Assembly: GCA_021464245.1 (NCBI GenBank)
Contig: JADCRB010000037.1
Location: forward strand, 574,056-638,055
Origin: Carallia brachiata
Lineage: Eukaryota; Streptophyta; Magnoliopsida; Malpighiales; Rhizophoraceae
Length of the DNA stretch: 64,000 nucleotides
Direction of reading: 5' to 3'
This document shows, piece by piece, positions 34,378-46,483 of this stretch. A model generated the notes under the pieces. The model saw only the letters and a list, made by a program, of their open reading frames with translations. It had not been told where the DNA came from and did not search any database. Positions within the stretch are counted from its first letter, which is position 1; each line of letters begins with the position of its first letter. The translations under genes and the position numbers were made by a program.

Positions 34378-35848
34378 GATATAGGGTTCATGCAGGTTCA
34401 GGTTCTTCTCCTGTACGTTGTAGGGAATCAGATAACCGGTACAGTTCTCATTTTGATCATTCAGGCGGTCTGCCTCGAGGTCGTGAGCTTAGTGGCAGGA
34501 AGGACACTGGTAGATTTCGGGATGTTTCACCTCCTTATGCTCGAGGAAGAGGTGGTGGCAGACCACTGGGCAGAAGCTTTGATGGGCCTGGATTTGGTTC
34601 AGGTCCATTCAGAGAAGGAACTAGTCGGAATAATCCTAATGTACGTCCAAGGGAGGAGACTGGATCTGCTCTGATCCTTCGTAAGTCCATGATTTCTTTC
34701 ATATGCTGGAACTTCTTGCACACAAAAATGATATTGAAAAAAAAAAACTGGAAAAAGAAAAGGAGGAAATTTTGAATGCCTCTAACATGTACAATCATTT
34801 GACACTTATTGCAAAAATTTGTTTGGTTAGTGATTGGAGCGAGAACAGCATGGTTCTATTTGGAGATATTAACAATTTAGTTTTCTTTTTCCTAAAAGTT
34901 CTTTTTTTCCATATTACTTTGTTAGCTGTTTTGAACCATACAGCCCAATAAAGAGGTGCTTATTGATCATGATAACTAGCAGATTTATGAATGGAACTGG
35001 AATTATATAATGCCAACACCTTATCAATATACCCTCTTCTTTTGGATGTTCTTTAATTCAAGAATTTCTTTTCTAAAACCTAACGTTGAATTTAAAGATG
35101 TTGATGTTCTGACCTTTTCTTTGTCCATTTCTAGGATTTTGCGATTTTAGTCTAGCGTTTGTTATGTGCTTTGTTTTTGCCGGAGACATAAGCATCTAGC
35201 AGCACATTTTTGTTCATGTCTTGCGTTATCATGTATCAGGTGTGCCAACCTGAACTTTGCAAGGAGAGAATACTGCAACAACTGCAAAAAGCCTCACTAT
35301 GGACCTGGAGGAAGTCCTCGGAGGGGCTATCCTGGCCCTCCAATTCCACATGCCCCTCTTAGGCGTTTCCCTGGTCCTCCATTGGATCTCTCTCCTGGCA
35401 GGAACATGAATGGTTATAGATCTCCTCCTCGTGGTTGGGCCAGAGATGTCCTAGAGAGTTTGGGCCTGGTGGTGGTCCACCTCTTAGGCATGGAGCCAGG
35501 TTTTCTGATCAGGACATCCGGAGAGACCGACCTGCTTATTCAGTTGATGAATACCAGGGGAGGAACAAGTTTGATAGGCCATTGCCCATAGATTGGAGTC
35601 ATAGAGATCGTGAAAGGGACAACTTTTTCAATGAAAGGAAAGGGTTCGAGAGGCGGCTGCCTTCTCCCCCGCCACCTATGCCTCTTCCTCCTCAACGTGG
35701 TCGATGGGGTCGTGACATGAGGGAAAGGAGCAGATCACCTATTAGGGGTGCCCCACCACCAAAAGAATATCGACGGGATTTGTACATGGAACGAGTGCGA
35801 GATGATCGTCGAGGTGTTGGGAGAGACAGAATTGGAGATGTGTATTGA
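34378..35848 (+). pseudogene. RanBP2-type zinc-finger, Arg/Gly/Pro-rich protein gene, copy A (frames broken)
   Basis: Two exons of the gene are clear: 34378-34680 and 35240-35848 (GT..AG, split within the zinc finger). Exon 1 is Arg/Gly/Ser-rich (PYARGRGGGRPLGRSFDGPG). Exon 2 gives CANLNFARREYCNNC, the second half of a W-x-C...C-x3-N...C-x2-C zinc finger that in other proteins binds single-stranded RNA, then Pro/Arg-rich sequence to GRDRIGDVY-stop. Compared with copy B, one G is missing just before the finger (about 34655), so its Trp and first Cys are read out of frame, and one C is missing at about 35449. Both are at homopolymers, so either a pseudogene or sequence error. The 5' exons were not identified. 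The protein would resemble TAF15/ZRANB2-like RNA-binding proteins, but the exact family is not certain. Confidence 0.75.
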
Positions 35849-36767
35849 TATACGCACTGGCATTTGCTGATCTTATCAAGTGTATGCCCTTGTTTAGGGT
35901 GCACACCTGAGGACTTAAAATCTGTTGTGTTGGTTACGGTCTTTGAACTAATCTGGCAATTTTGAGACTTAAAACAGGTTGGGAGCTCTTTGTCTAGACT
36001 GCCTAAACGCTGTTTTCTAAATCTTGAAGATTGCAATTTGAAGCTTAATCTATTTTTTTCTCTAACACAGATCAAACAAAACTTCTTAAATTGTAACAAG
36101 AAGTGGGCCAATGATTAATGCTTTCTGTTTTCGCGCTTTTCATATTTTTTGTTCCCCTTAGATTAATCTGGTAGGTGAAAATTTGGTACACAATTCAACT
36201 TTTTGGTGGCAACCCGCGGAGATTTTCTTTTTAAAATCTGCTATAGAAGATTGGATTGAGTTTTTCAAACAAATTGCGACGGCAGCATGATCTTTGAGGA
36301 CAACGATTGTAACGATTAACAATAACCGCTTAATCTTAACTTTGGTGTAAGAACTAATTGATTCACCTCGAACCTAAACAAAGATTATAAAGTCACTTAG
36401 CCACTTAATTTAAACATTTTCATCTTTTACTTACACTCAAAATTTAAACGAATTTATGCCTTACTTTTGGACTAATGTAATATTTACATATTATATATCA
36501 CTATGGATTTTTTATTTTTGCTTTTTTTTTCGATTATATGTTGCAAAAAGCTAAATTAATTATAGATATTTAAATTGTGCACATAAACCTATGTATAATA
36601 TAATAAATATATTTATTTTGCTTATAAATCATGCGAACAAATATATATAAAAGCAGTGGATTGAATCATTTCACATAAATATTTCTTCAGTTGCAATAAA
36701 ACAATGAATTTTTGTTTATTTTTCTCTTGAGAAGTTACTTTTTGCACGGCTTAAATGCTGCATCAAG

Positions 36768-36780
36768 TGGTATCAAAGTA
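36768..36780 (+). promoter_or_regulatory. Degenerate primer-binding site
   Basis: TGGTATCAAAGTA differs from the usual initiator-Met complement after the eighth base. It lies just inside the 5' LTR remnant. Confidence 0.5.
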
Positions 36781-37668
36781 GGTCTCGCCTAATCTGATGG
36801 CAGAGCTCGTCATGGAGTCAATAGCTGACGACGAACAAAAGATGTAAGCCAACTGGTCAATTATCTGTGACTAGGAGGCAGCACTACAGAAGCTTGGTTA
36901 GAGATTTGATGGATTGGAACATGGACTAGAGGCCATCATCGATTGACTCGAAGCTCTCCAGGTGGGAAGTGCCAACAGGAACTAGAGAGACGAGAGGAAT
37001 TAGGCTGGAAATTTTGTTTGCAGTTAGCCTATTGTCCGACCAGTCCTTGCCAATATGCGTAGGCACTAGGCTTATACAGTAGACGCAAATGGTGAGACAA
37101 ACTTGCGTACACGTCAGACTTACGTAGCAGATTTAGATGATGATTGTAGAGATTTTGATGATTATGCAGAACCTAGGTATGAACGTTGACAACCTCAACA
37201 TCCCAGTGGGTAAGACGAATTTCAGCTAAAGGTAGATATTTTTGTCTTTAATGATGAATTAAATATTAAAAGTTTTGTGAATTGATTAGCAGAGGTAGAA
37301 AGATTTTTTAATTATATGGAAATACCTGAGAAAGAAAAGTTAGATTGGTACCCTGCCAGTTAAAAGGAGGAGCATCTGGTTGATGGGAACGAACAAAAGA
37401 CCAAAAGGGAAGAGAAGGCAAAGCTTAGGCTAGAGATTGGTAATAAATGAAGCAACTTCTGAGGGGAGTGTTTCTTCCTCTAGATTATGAGCAGATCTTT
37501 TTTCAATAATATTAATGTTGCCATTATGGCAACTGAACAGTCTATGAGTGCTCGGTAGAATTTTTTAGATTATCTGAACGCAACAACCTGATGGAGGTAA
37601 AAAGCTAAAAAGTCTCGAGATACCTAAACAGATTAAAGCTAACTATCTAGGATAAAATCGGAGTTCAG

Positions 37669-37990
37669 ATGCTTTTGGATATATCTGAGGCCAAGAATAT
37701 GGTTTTGAAAGCTGAGATGATGCTACAAGAGAAGATCAAAGCTAAATCTTCTCGTAAGTACTATTCCGATTGTAACAAATTTGTTGCAGAGAAAGAGAAA
37801 TCAAAGGCTTCAAGCCAATTGGAGAAGGTAATAGCCGATAAAATTGTAGGGAGACAACTGCTTATGGAAAAGTAGTTGGCCGAAATCTCAATCTTTATGA
37901 GAAGCCCATACTCGGCAAGTGCTACAAGTGTAATGAGGTATGCCACCGCTCTAGTGATTACCCACGACAAAAGGTGTTGAATGTAGTGGA
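37669..37990 (+). pseudogene. Gag C-terminus remnant with broken zinc knuckle
   Basis: An open stretch (MLLDISEAKNMVLKAEMMLQ) resembles the end of Gag. It is followed at about 37919-37963 by CYKCNEVCHRSSDYP, a CCHC knuckle in which the last Cys is Tyr. A stop at 37873 separates the two. Confidence 0.65.
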
Positions 37991-38139
37991 GTAGAAAGGC
38001 GCAGTTGGAAAAGAATATAATGAAGTCTATTGCTGTCCAGATAGAGAAGAAAGTGAGTATGAAGATGAGAAATTTGTGTACGTGGTGAGGAAGTTGATGC
38101 TAGCTCCTAAGTAAGAGGATGACACTCAACGAAATAAAC

Positions 38140-39720
38140 TGTTCTGCATCATGTGCATAGTTAATAATACTTTATTTGATTTGATTATTGATAGTGGTAT
38201 TTAGAAAAAATATTATTGGAAAAGAAACTGTCAAAAAATTACAACTACCGGTAGATAAGTATTCTAGTCCATACACCATTGAATAAATCAAAGTAGTTGG
38301 AGAAATTTGAGTAACGAAATGATGCAAGGTTCCTTTGTCGATTGGCCAGTACAAAGATGAGGTCTACTGTGTTGTCGTAGATATAGATGCTTTTCACTTG
38401 TTGTTTTGGTGGCCATGGCAATTTGATGTTGACACCCAACACTTATGCAAAAAAAATATCTATAGGTTTAAAAGGAATAGGGTGAAGTATACCCTGCTGT
38501 CTATAAAAGGAGGGTTCCAAAGTAAGACTCTTCAAGTGGAATGAAGGACCTTTCTAGCAGTCACTCATTTAGATTAAGAGATTGAGGCCGCCATAAAAAA
38601 ATCGAAAGAAGTTTATGTGCTAATGTTGAAAGGTTAAGTAGCTAGCAATCCGGAGGCAAAAATTTCAGAAACAGGTAAGCGTTTACTGGAGGAATTCAGT
38701 GAGATTGTACCAAAAGAGTTACTATATGGGTTGCCACTAATGCATGATATACATCATCAGATTGATTTGGTCTTTGGTGCCAGTTTTCCTAATCTGCCAC
38801 ACTACTAAATGAGTTTTAAGGAGAGTGAGATCTTAAAGGAGAAAGTAGAAGAGCCGCTGCAAAAAGGGCATATCAGAGAGAGTATGAGTCCATGTGTTGT
38901 ACCAGCCTTACTAACCCCGAGAAATATGGCAAGCAGTGGATGTGTGTTGATAGTCGGGCAATAAATAAGATCATCATTGGGTACAAATTTCCAATTCCCA
39001 GGCTGGATGATATGCTAGAGTAGCTCTATGGATCTGAGGCATTTTCGAAGATTGATCTTTGAAGTAGCTATCATTAGATTAGGATCAGACCTGAAGACGA
39101 GTTGAAGACCACATCTAAGACTTGAGATGGTCTTTGTGAATGACTAGTTATGTCTTTTGGTCTCTCTAATACTCTTACCACCTTTATGAAGTTGATGAAT
39201 CAAGTACTAAAACTTTTCATTGAGAAATTTGTTGTTATATACTTTGATAATATTCTTATTTATAATCGATCAATGAAAATCATATTTTACACTTGATGAA
39301 GGCATTAGTGGTGCCGGAGGAGAATAAATTGTATGTGAACTTGAAGAAATGCAGTTTTATAGCTGACAAACTACTATTCTTGGGATACATAGTCAGTTCC
39401 AATGAAATTCAGGTTGACAAGAAGGTGTGAGTAATTCAAGATTGACTTACTCCAAAAAATGTAGACGATGTGCATAGTTTCCATAGCATGACAACCTTTT
39501 AGGGAAGGTTCATCCGCAACTTCAGTATTATCATGACACCCACTACCAAGTGTCTTAAGAAGGGCAAGTTCCAGTAGAGAGAAGAAGAAGAACAGCAGTT
39601 TGCTCTTATCAAAGAGAAGTTGTATACCGCTCCAATACTAGTTCTGCCTAACTTTAACAAACTATTTAAAGTTGAATGCGATCCTAATAGAGTTGGAGTT
39701 AGTGCTATTCTTTCCTAAAA
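38140..39720 (+). pseudogene. Protease, RT and RNase H remnants
   Basis: LIIDSG at about 38180-38197 is the protease active-site motif, cut by a TAG soon after. RT pieces follow, with the catalytic box at 39243 reading FDNILIY, so the second Asp of the usual FDD is Asn. An RNase H start ([16 protein letters not shown]) lies at about 39665-39715 and ends in a stop. The protein could not function as read. Confidence 0.7.
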
Positions 39721-40199
39721 AAAGAGACCAGTTGCTTATTTCAGTGAAAAGTTCAATGAAACTTGATAAAAATGGTCTATTTATGATAACGAATTGTATA
39801 CTGTTGTGAGAGCCTTGAAGTATTGGGAACATTACTTGGAAGACCGTGAGTTTGTCTTGTACTCAAATCATAGGCCCTGAAGTATCTTCACAACGAAAAG
39901 TGAATCAACAGTGACATGCATGCTAGGTGGTCCACTTTCCTACAAAAGTTTCCTTCCAAGTTGTTTTATAAGGCGGACCAACAGAATAAGGTTGCTAATA
40001 CCTTAAATCAGAGAGCATCTCTGTTGATCACATTGAGCAATGAGATAATGGGTTTGAAACTCTCTGTGAATTATATGGGCATGATGAAAATTTCAAAACT
40101 AGTTGGAAGAAGTGCGTTCAAAAGTAACCTGCAAATAATTTTCATATCCATGATGATTATCTAATGCGTAGGAATTAGTTCTGTGTTCCCCGATCTTCA

Positions 40200-41215
40200 T
40201 TGAGAGAGAAGATCATTTGTGATTTGCATGAAGGTGGTCTTGCAGGTCATCTTGGACGTGACAAGACAATTGCTACTGTTGAGAAACGGTATTATTGGCC
40301 ACAATTGAAAAGGGACATTGGCAAATTTGTCCAAATGTGCTATATATGCCAGACAGCCAAAAGCCAGTCACAAAACACTGAACTTTACATGCCTTTACTT
40401 GTTCCAATAAATATTTGAGAATACTTATCCATGGATTTTATTTTGGGCTTACCCCGAACCCAACATGGTATAGATTTTGTGTTTGTTGTTGTTGACAAGT
40501 TTTCTAAAATGGATCATTTCATACCTAGTAAGAAGACATCTGATGCTTCCAGTGTAGCTTGGTTGTTCTGTAAGGAGATTGTGCACCTATATGGAGTGCT
40601 CAAGTCCATTACATCTGATCGTGACACTAGATTTTTTAGTCACTTCTAGATCACTCTGTGGAAGCTGTTTGATTCATCCTTCAAGATCAGCTGTACAGCT
40701 CATTCACAAACTGATGGTCAGACAAAGTCACTAAATAAGACCCTTGGCTACCTCATTTGAAGCATTTGTGAAGACAAACCAAAACAATAAGGCTTCACCT
40801 TAACTGAAGCAGAGTTTGCCTATAACAGTATAGTTCACAGTACTATATGGAAATCTCATTTCTCAATTGTTTATACTAAATGTCTATAACATACTTTGGA
40901 TTTGGTCAAGCTTTCTCGCATTCCAGGCTTTAGCATTGCAGTTGAAAATCTCACAGAACAGGTGCAATCAGTCCAAGTTGAGCTAAAACAGATGTTGGAG
41001 ATTGCCAATGAAAAGTACAAGAAAGCTACAGACAAACATCGAAGGAGTTAGATATTTCAGGAGGGTGATATGGTGATGATGTTCTTTTGCAAGGATCCGT
41101 TTCCATTTGGGTCCTACAACAAGTTGCAGCCTAAAAAGTATGGTCTTTATCAAATATTGAAGAATATTGATGACAATGCCTATGTGATTGATCTACCCAA
41201 GGAATGAGAAATTTT
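40200..41215 (+). pseudogene. Integrase remnant
   Basis: 40200-40418 retains the HHCC zinc domain ([13 protein letters not shown]... CYICQTAK). 40431-40649 retains both Asp motifs (MDFILGLP and TSDRDTRF). At 40701-40727 the block reads HSQTDGQTK, with Lys where integrases of this family have the catalytic Glu. A stop and further frame breaks follow before the GPY-like module at about 41100-41205. Confidence 0.75.
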
Positions 41216-41699
41216 AAGGACTTTTAAAGGTTGCAAATATTTATTCATTTTACTCTACTAATGAACTTTTATATCCTGAGCTTAAATTAAACTCGAGGTT
41301 GAGTTTTTTCCAAGTGAAAGAGACTGACGTATAATGAGTTTTTGGATCAGAAGGACTGTCAGAAGAAACCCAAAAGCAAAAAGAGATTCTAGAAGACTTG
41401 AAAAAATTTGTGCTCTAAGTATAACTAGAATATTCTAAACATCTTCTTAACATATTTGTTGAATGTTCTAGAATATTGATGTTCTAGAATATTATAGAAT
41501 TATTTATTTTCCTTTTTATTTTGATTTTTTCATTAACATATTTTTTTTCCTGGCCATAAACTTCAATTATAAATACCTATGTAAGCTTAAGGGCATTATT
41601 ATTCCACAAAAATATTTTTTCAGTTGCAATAAGATAGTAATCTTTCGTTTATCTTTCTCTCTAAGAAATTCTTCTAAGGCTTAATCATGTATTAGCCTT

Positions 41700-42780
41700 G
41701 TTTTTTTTAAAACTTAATCGTATTAACCTTAATGCTGTTTACTTCTATATTCATTTATACAAATCTAAAACCATCCTAAACCCTAAAACTTTGATTTCAT
41801 GAGCACTCCTACATGGAGATTGAGGGAAAATTTCACCCAATCTTGACTAATTCTAAAGAATTAATAAAAAAATAAATCTAATTTTATTAAAAAAATCTTT
41901 AAAAAATCGATTAATTCAGAACCCAATTTCAAAAAAAAAAAAAAAGTCAATTCCATTAAAATATACAAGCAAATAATAAGGATGCGATGGGATACAGGTC
42001 AAGGCTCTGGGAATGGCCGTGAGAGCAGAGAATTCTCAAAGCAATCAATATCGAGGAAAAGGAGAGCCGGGAATAGAAGTATTCTTTCTTGAAAAAATGT
42101 TATTATTAATCTTTTTAGTTGAAAAAATTAAGATAAAATTACTTGAGTAAAAAAAAAACATAAAATTATAAATTTTAACTTTCAAAGATGTATATAAATA
42201 GTTATGATAATTTAGCTTTTACTTTTATAGATTTTAAAAATCCGCTTTTCTTAATTTTTTGAAGAGTAAATTTTGCTAAAATATTTTTTAGAATTGCACA
42301 ACAGCATAAGATGTAATACAATTTGTCTATTAAGAGATTTCATTAGTTAGCACTTTCACTTATAATTTGGAGATTTTCGCATTCTAATTTAAAAAAATGT
42401 ATAAAATTTATAACAAAATAATATTCTTATTACGTAATTTATCTAATAGGATGACTTTTTAGTAAAAAAATACAGCCTGATCTGACCTTTGATAAATATA
42501 TCAAATAAAATGAAACATATACATAAATAAATTCAACGGTATAGTAATTATTAACTTCTTTTTTTTCTGTTTTTTTCAATTGTATTTATTAACTTCTTGA
42601 CTTTATGTAAAGGGAATAATTACGTAAGTATATAATAGTATGTATAAAATTAACATATAAAAATTTAAATTATTGAATTATAAAAAATATTTTAAATTTT
42701 ATACAATAAATTAATTATACATCTTCCACGTGTTATCAATTATGTAACTATTTAATAATGCCTCTATGTCAAATACCACA
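41700..42780. other. Intergenic AT-rich DNA
   Basis: No recognisable coding or element ends; poly-A tracts near 41930 and 42150. Confidence 0.4.
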
Positions 42781-43316
42781 TATACAAAGGGGTATCAATA
42801 TTTTTAATTCTAAATCTTTAAGTTTTTTTACGTTTAAATTCTAAACTTTTAAGTTTTTTTACGTTTGAGTTCTAAACCTTTTTGACATTTTATTTGAGTT
42901 ATAAACTTTTTAATTTTTACCAAATCAGTCCCTCTATTTACCAAAAGTGATCAATCTATTAAAAAATAATTTTAACTTTACAAAAAATTATTTAAAAAAA
43001 GATTAAATATATGAATTGAAAGTCTTTTTTATCAAAAATACGCATGTTACCTATTTAATTTGTATATTTGTTGATTAAAAAAATATTTAATGTGCATATT
43101 TTGTTAATAAAAAAAATATTTAATTTATATATTTAACTTTTTTTAAATGATTTTTATTAACTTAAACTCATTTATTAATCGATTGACCACTTTTTATAAC
43201 TTAAATGACTGATATAGTATGAAATTAAAAGGTTTAAAATTCAAATGAAATGTTAAAAAAATTTAAAAATCAAACGTAAAAAAATTTAAAAATTTAAGAT
43301 TAAAAATATTAATACC
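42780..43316. mobile_element. Long-TIR MITE
   Basis: The left arm GGTATCAATATTTTTAATTC...AAGTTTTTTTACGTTT is inverted at the right end (AAACGTAAAAAAATTTAAAA... TTAAAAATATTAATACC). Similarity extends over 100 bases, including a CAGT-containing block in both arms. I could not establish a target duplication, so the superfamily is open. Confidence 0.55.
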
Positions 43317-44210
43317 TTCCGTACAAATCCCTGGATAGTTGTACTCTAATCGGTTCAGTACTTGTAACGCTGTTTTAATAACCGACAATTTTCGAGGCAA
43401 AGCTTGATTTTATCTCGAACTTAACAACGGTGCGCGTACTTGGAGCCAATCTGAGTAAAGTTAAAATTGTCAAAACAACCAAAAACAAATTAATTATGAT
43501 TTGTAATTTAATTTAATCAATCTAAAAAAATAATTTAATTAAGTCGTATTCTGGACTGACTGCCTTCTTATTAAAGTGCAAAACTATATTTTATAAAGAC
43601 ATACATCGTATGAAAGAACTCAACCATTTTCACAGCCCAATACATTCAAGTATTTATTTTTGCACCTCCTGGAATTACGTCATGCGTAATTCGTCTGTTT
43701 AAGCTTGCTGAGAACTCGGAACTCACGATCAAGTAACACCGCTATCTTCAGTTTCTAAGGCACGCTAGTTCGACTTACGTAGAAGTCAACAACATTTAGC
43801 TGTAAATCACATGCGGATGCAGTTTGACTGCCGTGATCACATAGAGTTTTGGTAAAGTGCTACACTACATGCCATATAGAAAATCTATTATATTATGGTC
43901 ATATAGCAATAACAGATATATTTTATATAACTATAATATTAAAAAATGAATCATAAAAAATAACTATATTTTTTATTACACATTTTATTATTACAGTTTC
44001 ACAAAATCTATCTGTTGTTACAATAACATATTTATATGGTAAATTCGTGTGGCAATTAACATGTACCGTTTGGTAAATATGACACATCGTAAATTGTGGT
44101 TATCCTTTTTTGACCGACATTGTAGTGATCCTATTCCAATAATTCGAGCGAACGGAAAAGGAAAACACTAGCATAACACAACATAGCAAACATGGCATAT
44201 ATCAATGAAC

Positions 44211-44528
44211 AAGATAACATTCATTTAAGTTCTTAATTTTTATAAATTTTTATAATTGAATTTTACACTTTTTAAATTTTTAATTAAATTTTATATTGTC
44301 AAATTCTTTATAATCAAGTCATTCTGTTAGTTTAACTGTTAAAAATATATTTGATTATTGGGTCAAATACTTTTCAAATCTGTTAAACCAAACATATTTT
44401 TAATAATTAAATCGATAGAAGGACTCGATTGTAAAATATTTGAAAGATAAAAGATTTAACTAAAAATTAAACGTTTAGAATTTAATTATAAAAATTTATA
44501 AAAATTTAAAACTTAAATGAGTATTATC
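44211..44528. mobile_element. Foldback MITE, copy 3
   Basis: GATAACATTCATTTAAGT at the left is inverted as ACTTAAATGAGTATTATC at the right; same family as 21325. Confidence 0.6.
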
Positions 44529-44679
44529 TCATCGAGGAACAATGTAACTTTCTTTTTTTTTTTTGATCCAGCTTACAAGATAATCTTAATCTCTATGTCA
44601 CCTATTTTATAATTTCATACGACTCAATTGAATAATCTAGTCGTCAAGAATAGTATTATTCATATTATATATATTTGAG

Positions 44680-44960
44680 GATAAGTTTTAAACTTTTATA
44701 AATTTTTACAATTGAATTATAAACTTTTTATTTTTAATTGAGTCATTTAACTTGTAGATCATTTACAATTGAATATTTCTTATTTTTGACTATTAAAAAC
44801 ATATTTGACTGTTAGGTCAAATATATTTTTAACAGTTAAATTAATGAAAAGATTCAATTATAAAAAATTTAAAAAGTATATGATTCAATTAAAAAAATTT
44901 AAATGATTTAACATTTAATTATAAAAATTTATAAAAATTCAAAACTTAAATAAATGTAAC
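44680..44960. mobile_element. Foldback MITE, copy 4
   Basis: Counterpart of the element at 21751 in the duplicated unit. The left end has lost the CATTTAA word (GGATAAGTTTTAAAC), and the right end is AAACTTAAATAAATGTAA. Confidence 0.5.
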
Positions 44961-45170
44961 CCGTATGTACTTGTGATTGGATTCACGGGATGGGCATACA
45001 GCACAGAATCAAAGTTCACAACTCAATTCAAAATTCGTTTCCGATTAGTATAATTTTGCTCCAGAGTTAGTTTGCAGTTGGACTCGGATAATAAAGCCCC
45101 TGTTAAATAGCCCTTATTCCTTTGTTGATCCCTACAGAGCGAGAGGAGAGCCAAAGCAAAAACCCAAAAT

Positions 45171-45887
45171 ATGATTTCCAACTGCTACCATCGGGCAATA
45201 ACCTATACTTGCATCTACTATAAAATAATAGATGAAGGTGCATTCTTAAAAGTTGAAGCTAACAAATTCAAATGCGGATTCAGAGGCCACAGCTTAATCA
45301 TTGCTCAATTGGTTGGCTGGTTGGCTCCGAAAATCCCGTGGCAACATTCCAAGAACATTGTTTCCGAACGTACTGTGATCGACCGTAAAGGCCGTCCTAA
45401 ACTTCCCGGTATCAAACGCTATTCCATACTCTTTCATTTAATTTTTTTAGGTATAAATTAATTACGATTCTTTTTTTGGGTTAGGCTTCGACTTTGAATT
45501 ACAATACTTTACAATACATTAGATTTATATTTATTTATAAGGCAGATCCATTCTTGACGTTTTTATTTCAATTTTATTTTTTTATTTTTATGTTTCTGAT
45601 TAAATTCTTTTAATTTTTTTTTAATGATTGTTTATTATAAACAACTCTCGTGGATGCCGCACAATCATCTGGAAACATAAGAACAAAGAAAATTGGAAGC
45701 GTGGAAGTGGTGCTTATAAAATCAACAAAATTAGTTTTTCAGGGTATAGAGGACACCCAACAGCATAGCCGGCCGCGGAAAGCACCGCACAACCAACAGC
45801 ACAGCCGGCCACAGCAAGCACATGACACCCAACAGCAAAGCCGCCGCCGTCGCGGTATTTACATCAAGATTTACATGGACGAATAAT
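45171..45887 (+). pseudogene. Small two-exon gene, copy B (splice acceptor lost)
   Basis: Homologous to 27556-28321. Exon 1 begins MISNCYHRAITYTCIYYKII and shares GAFLKVEANKFK. Indels relative to copy A shift the reading of the VGSENP...EEHCFRTY block. Exon 2 keeps the three 12-residue repeats (DTQQHSRPRKAP, HNQQHSRPQQAH, DTQQQSRRRRGI). The intron acceptor that reads TATAG|ACAACTC in copy A is TATAA|ACAACTC here (about 45640), so normal splicing should fail. The repeat tail has stayed open despite this. Confidence 0.5.
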
Positions 45888-46483
45888 TATTATCATTATT
45901 TTGTTTTTAATGTTTTTTCATTATGAGAAACTTGGCTTGGTTTGTTGAGAAAGTATTAAAATTAGCCCAATTATCGGTTCAAAAAAATTAGCTCTATTAT
46001 ATGCAGAGTAGGACGGTGTTTATTTAATTTTTGCACCTTTTTTTTTGTTCTTAATTTTTTTTTCCCTGTGAAATCCACTAAAACTAAACATTTTTTAAAT
46101 CAGAATAGATACAATACAAAAGGGCAATTTTGTGAATCAATGTTTTACGCTGAAGTTTATAAAATATATAATAAAGGAAATCATTACGTAGTCAAATAAT
46201 TTAATTATACTTTATGCAAACTTTTTTTTTAAAAAAAAATTAAATATTAAATATATATAATGTTATTCTAAATATATTTAATAATATATATTTTTTTTTT
46301 TTAACTAAGGCAGAGTACATGCTGTTGAATGCCCAATGACCTTGCACTTTTACTCTTAAATAAATTTATTTTGTACATCACATACATGTTTTAAGTTTTA
46401 ACTACGTATTTAATTATCCAACTATCGACGTGGACTTATGTCCTTGTATTCTTATCCCATAACACGACGCGGTTTTTCCGATT

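Larger units (their letters stand above)
32620..36600 (+). repeat. Segmental duplication 2, copy A
   Basis: From CAGACCAAACCCTTTTTTGG (about 32620) onward this matches 52625-56700 in the same order and orientation, with high identity over introns and exons alike. Copy A has an extra SINE; sequence upstream of the start is unrelated between copies. Confidence 0.85.
36650..41692 (+). mobile_element. Old, inactivated Ty3/gypsy retrotransposon
   Basis: Gag-, protease-, RT-, RNase H- and integrase-like pieces follow in order on the plus strand, interrupted by many stops and frame changes. A 5' LTR remnant (36650-36763, with CAGTTGCAATAA) resembles the end of a 3' LTR (about 41425-41692), and a primer-site-like TGGTATCAAAG is at 36768. 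The integrase tail ([26 protein letters not shown]) is most like CRM-type chromoviruses, from memory of the family; no chromodomain is visible. The 5' LTR looks truncated where it meets the shared tail segment. Confidence 0.8.
43422..46483. repeat. Segmental duplication 1, copy B
   Basis: Second copy of the unit at 20320-30455, lacking the hAT, LTR and Harbinger insertions. It has its own AT-rich insert at about 43855-44070 between GTTTTGGTAAA and TTTGGTAAATATGACAC. It ends at TTTTTCCG, where arginase sequence begins abruptly. Confidence 0.8.
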
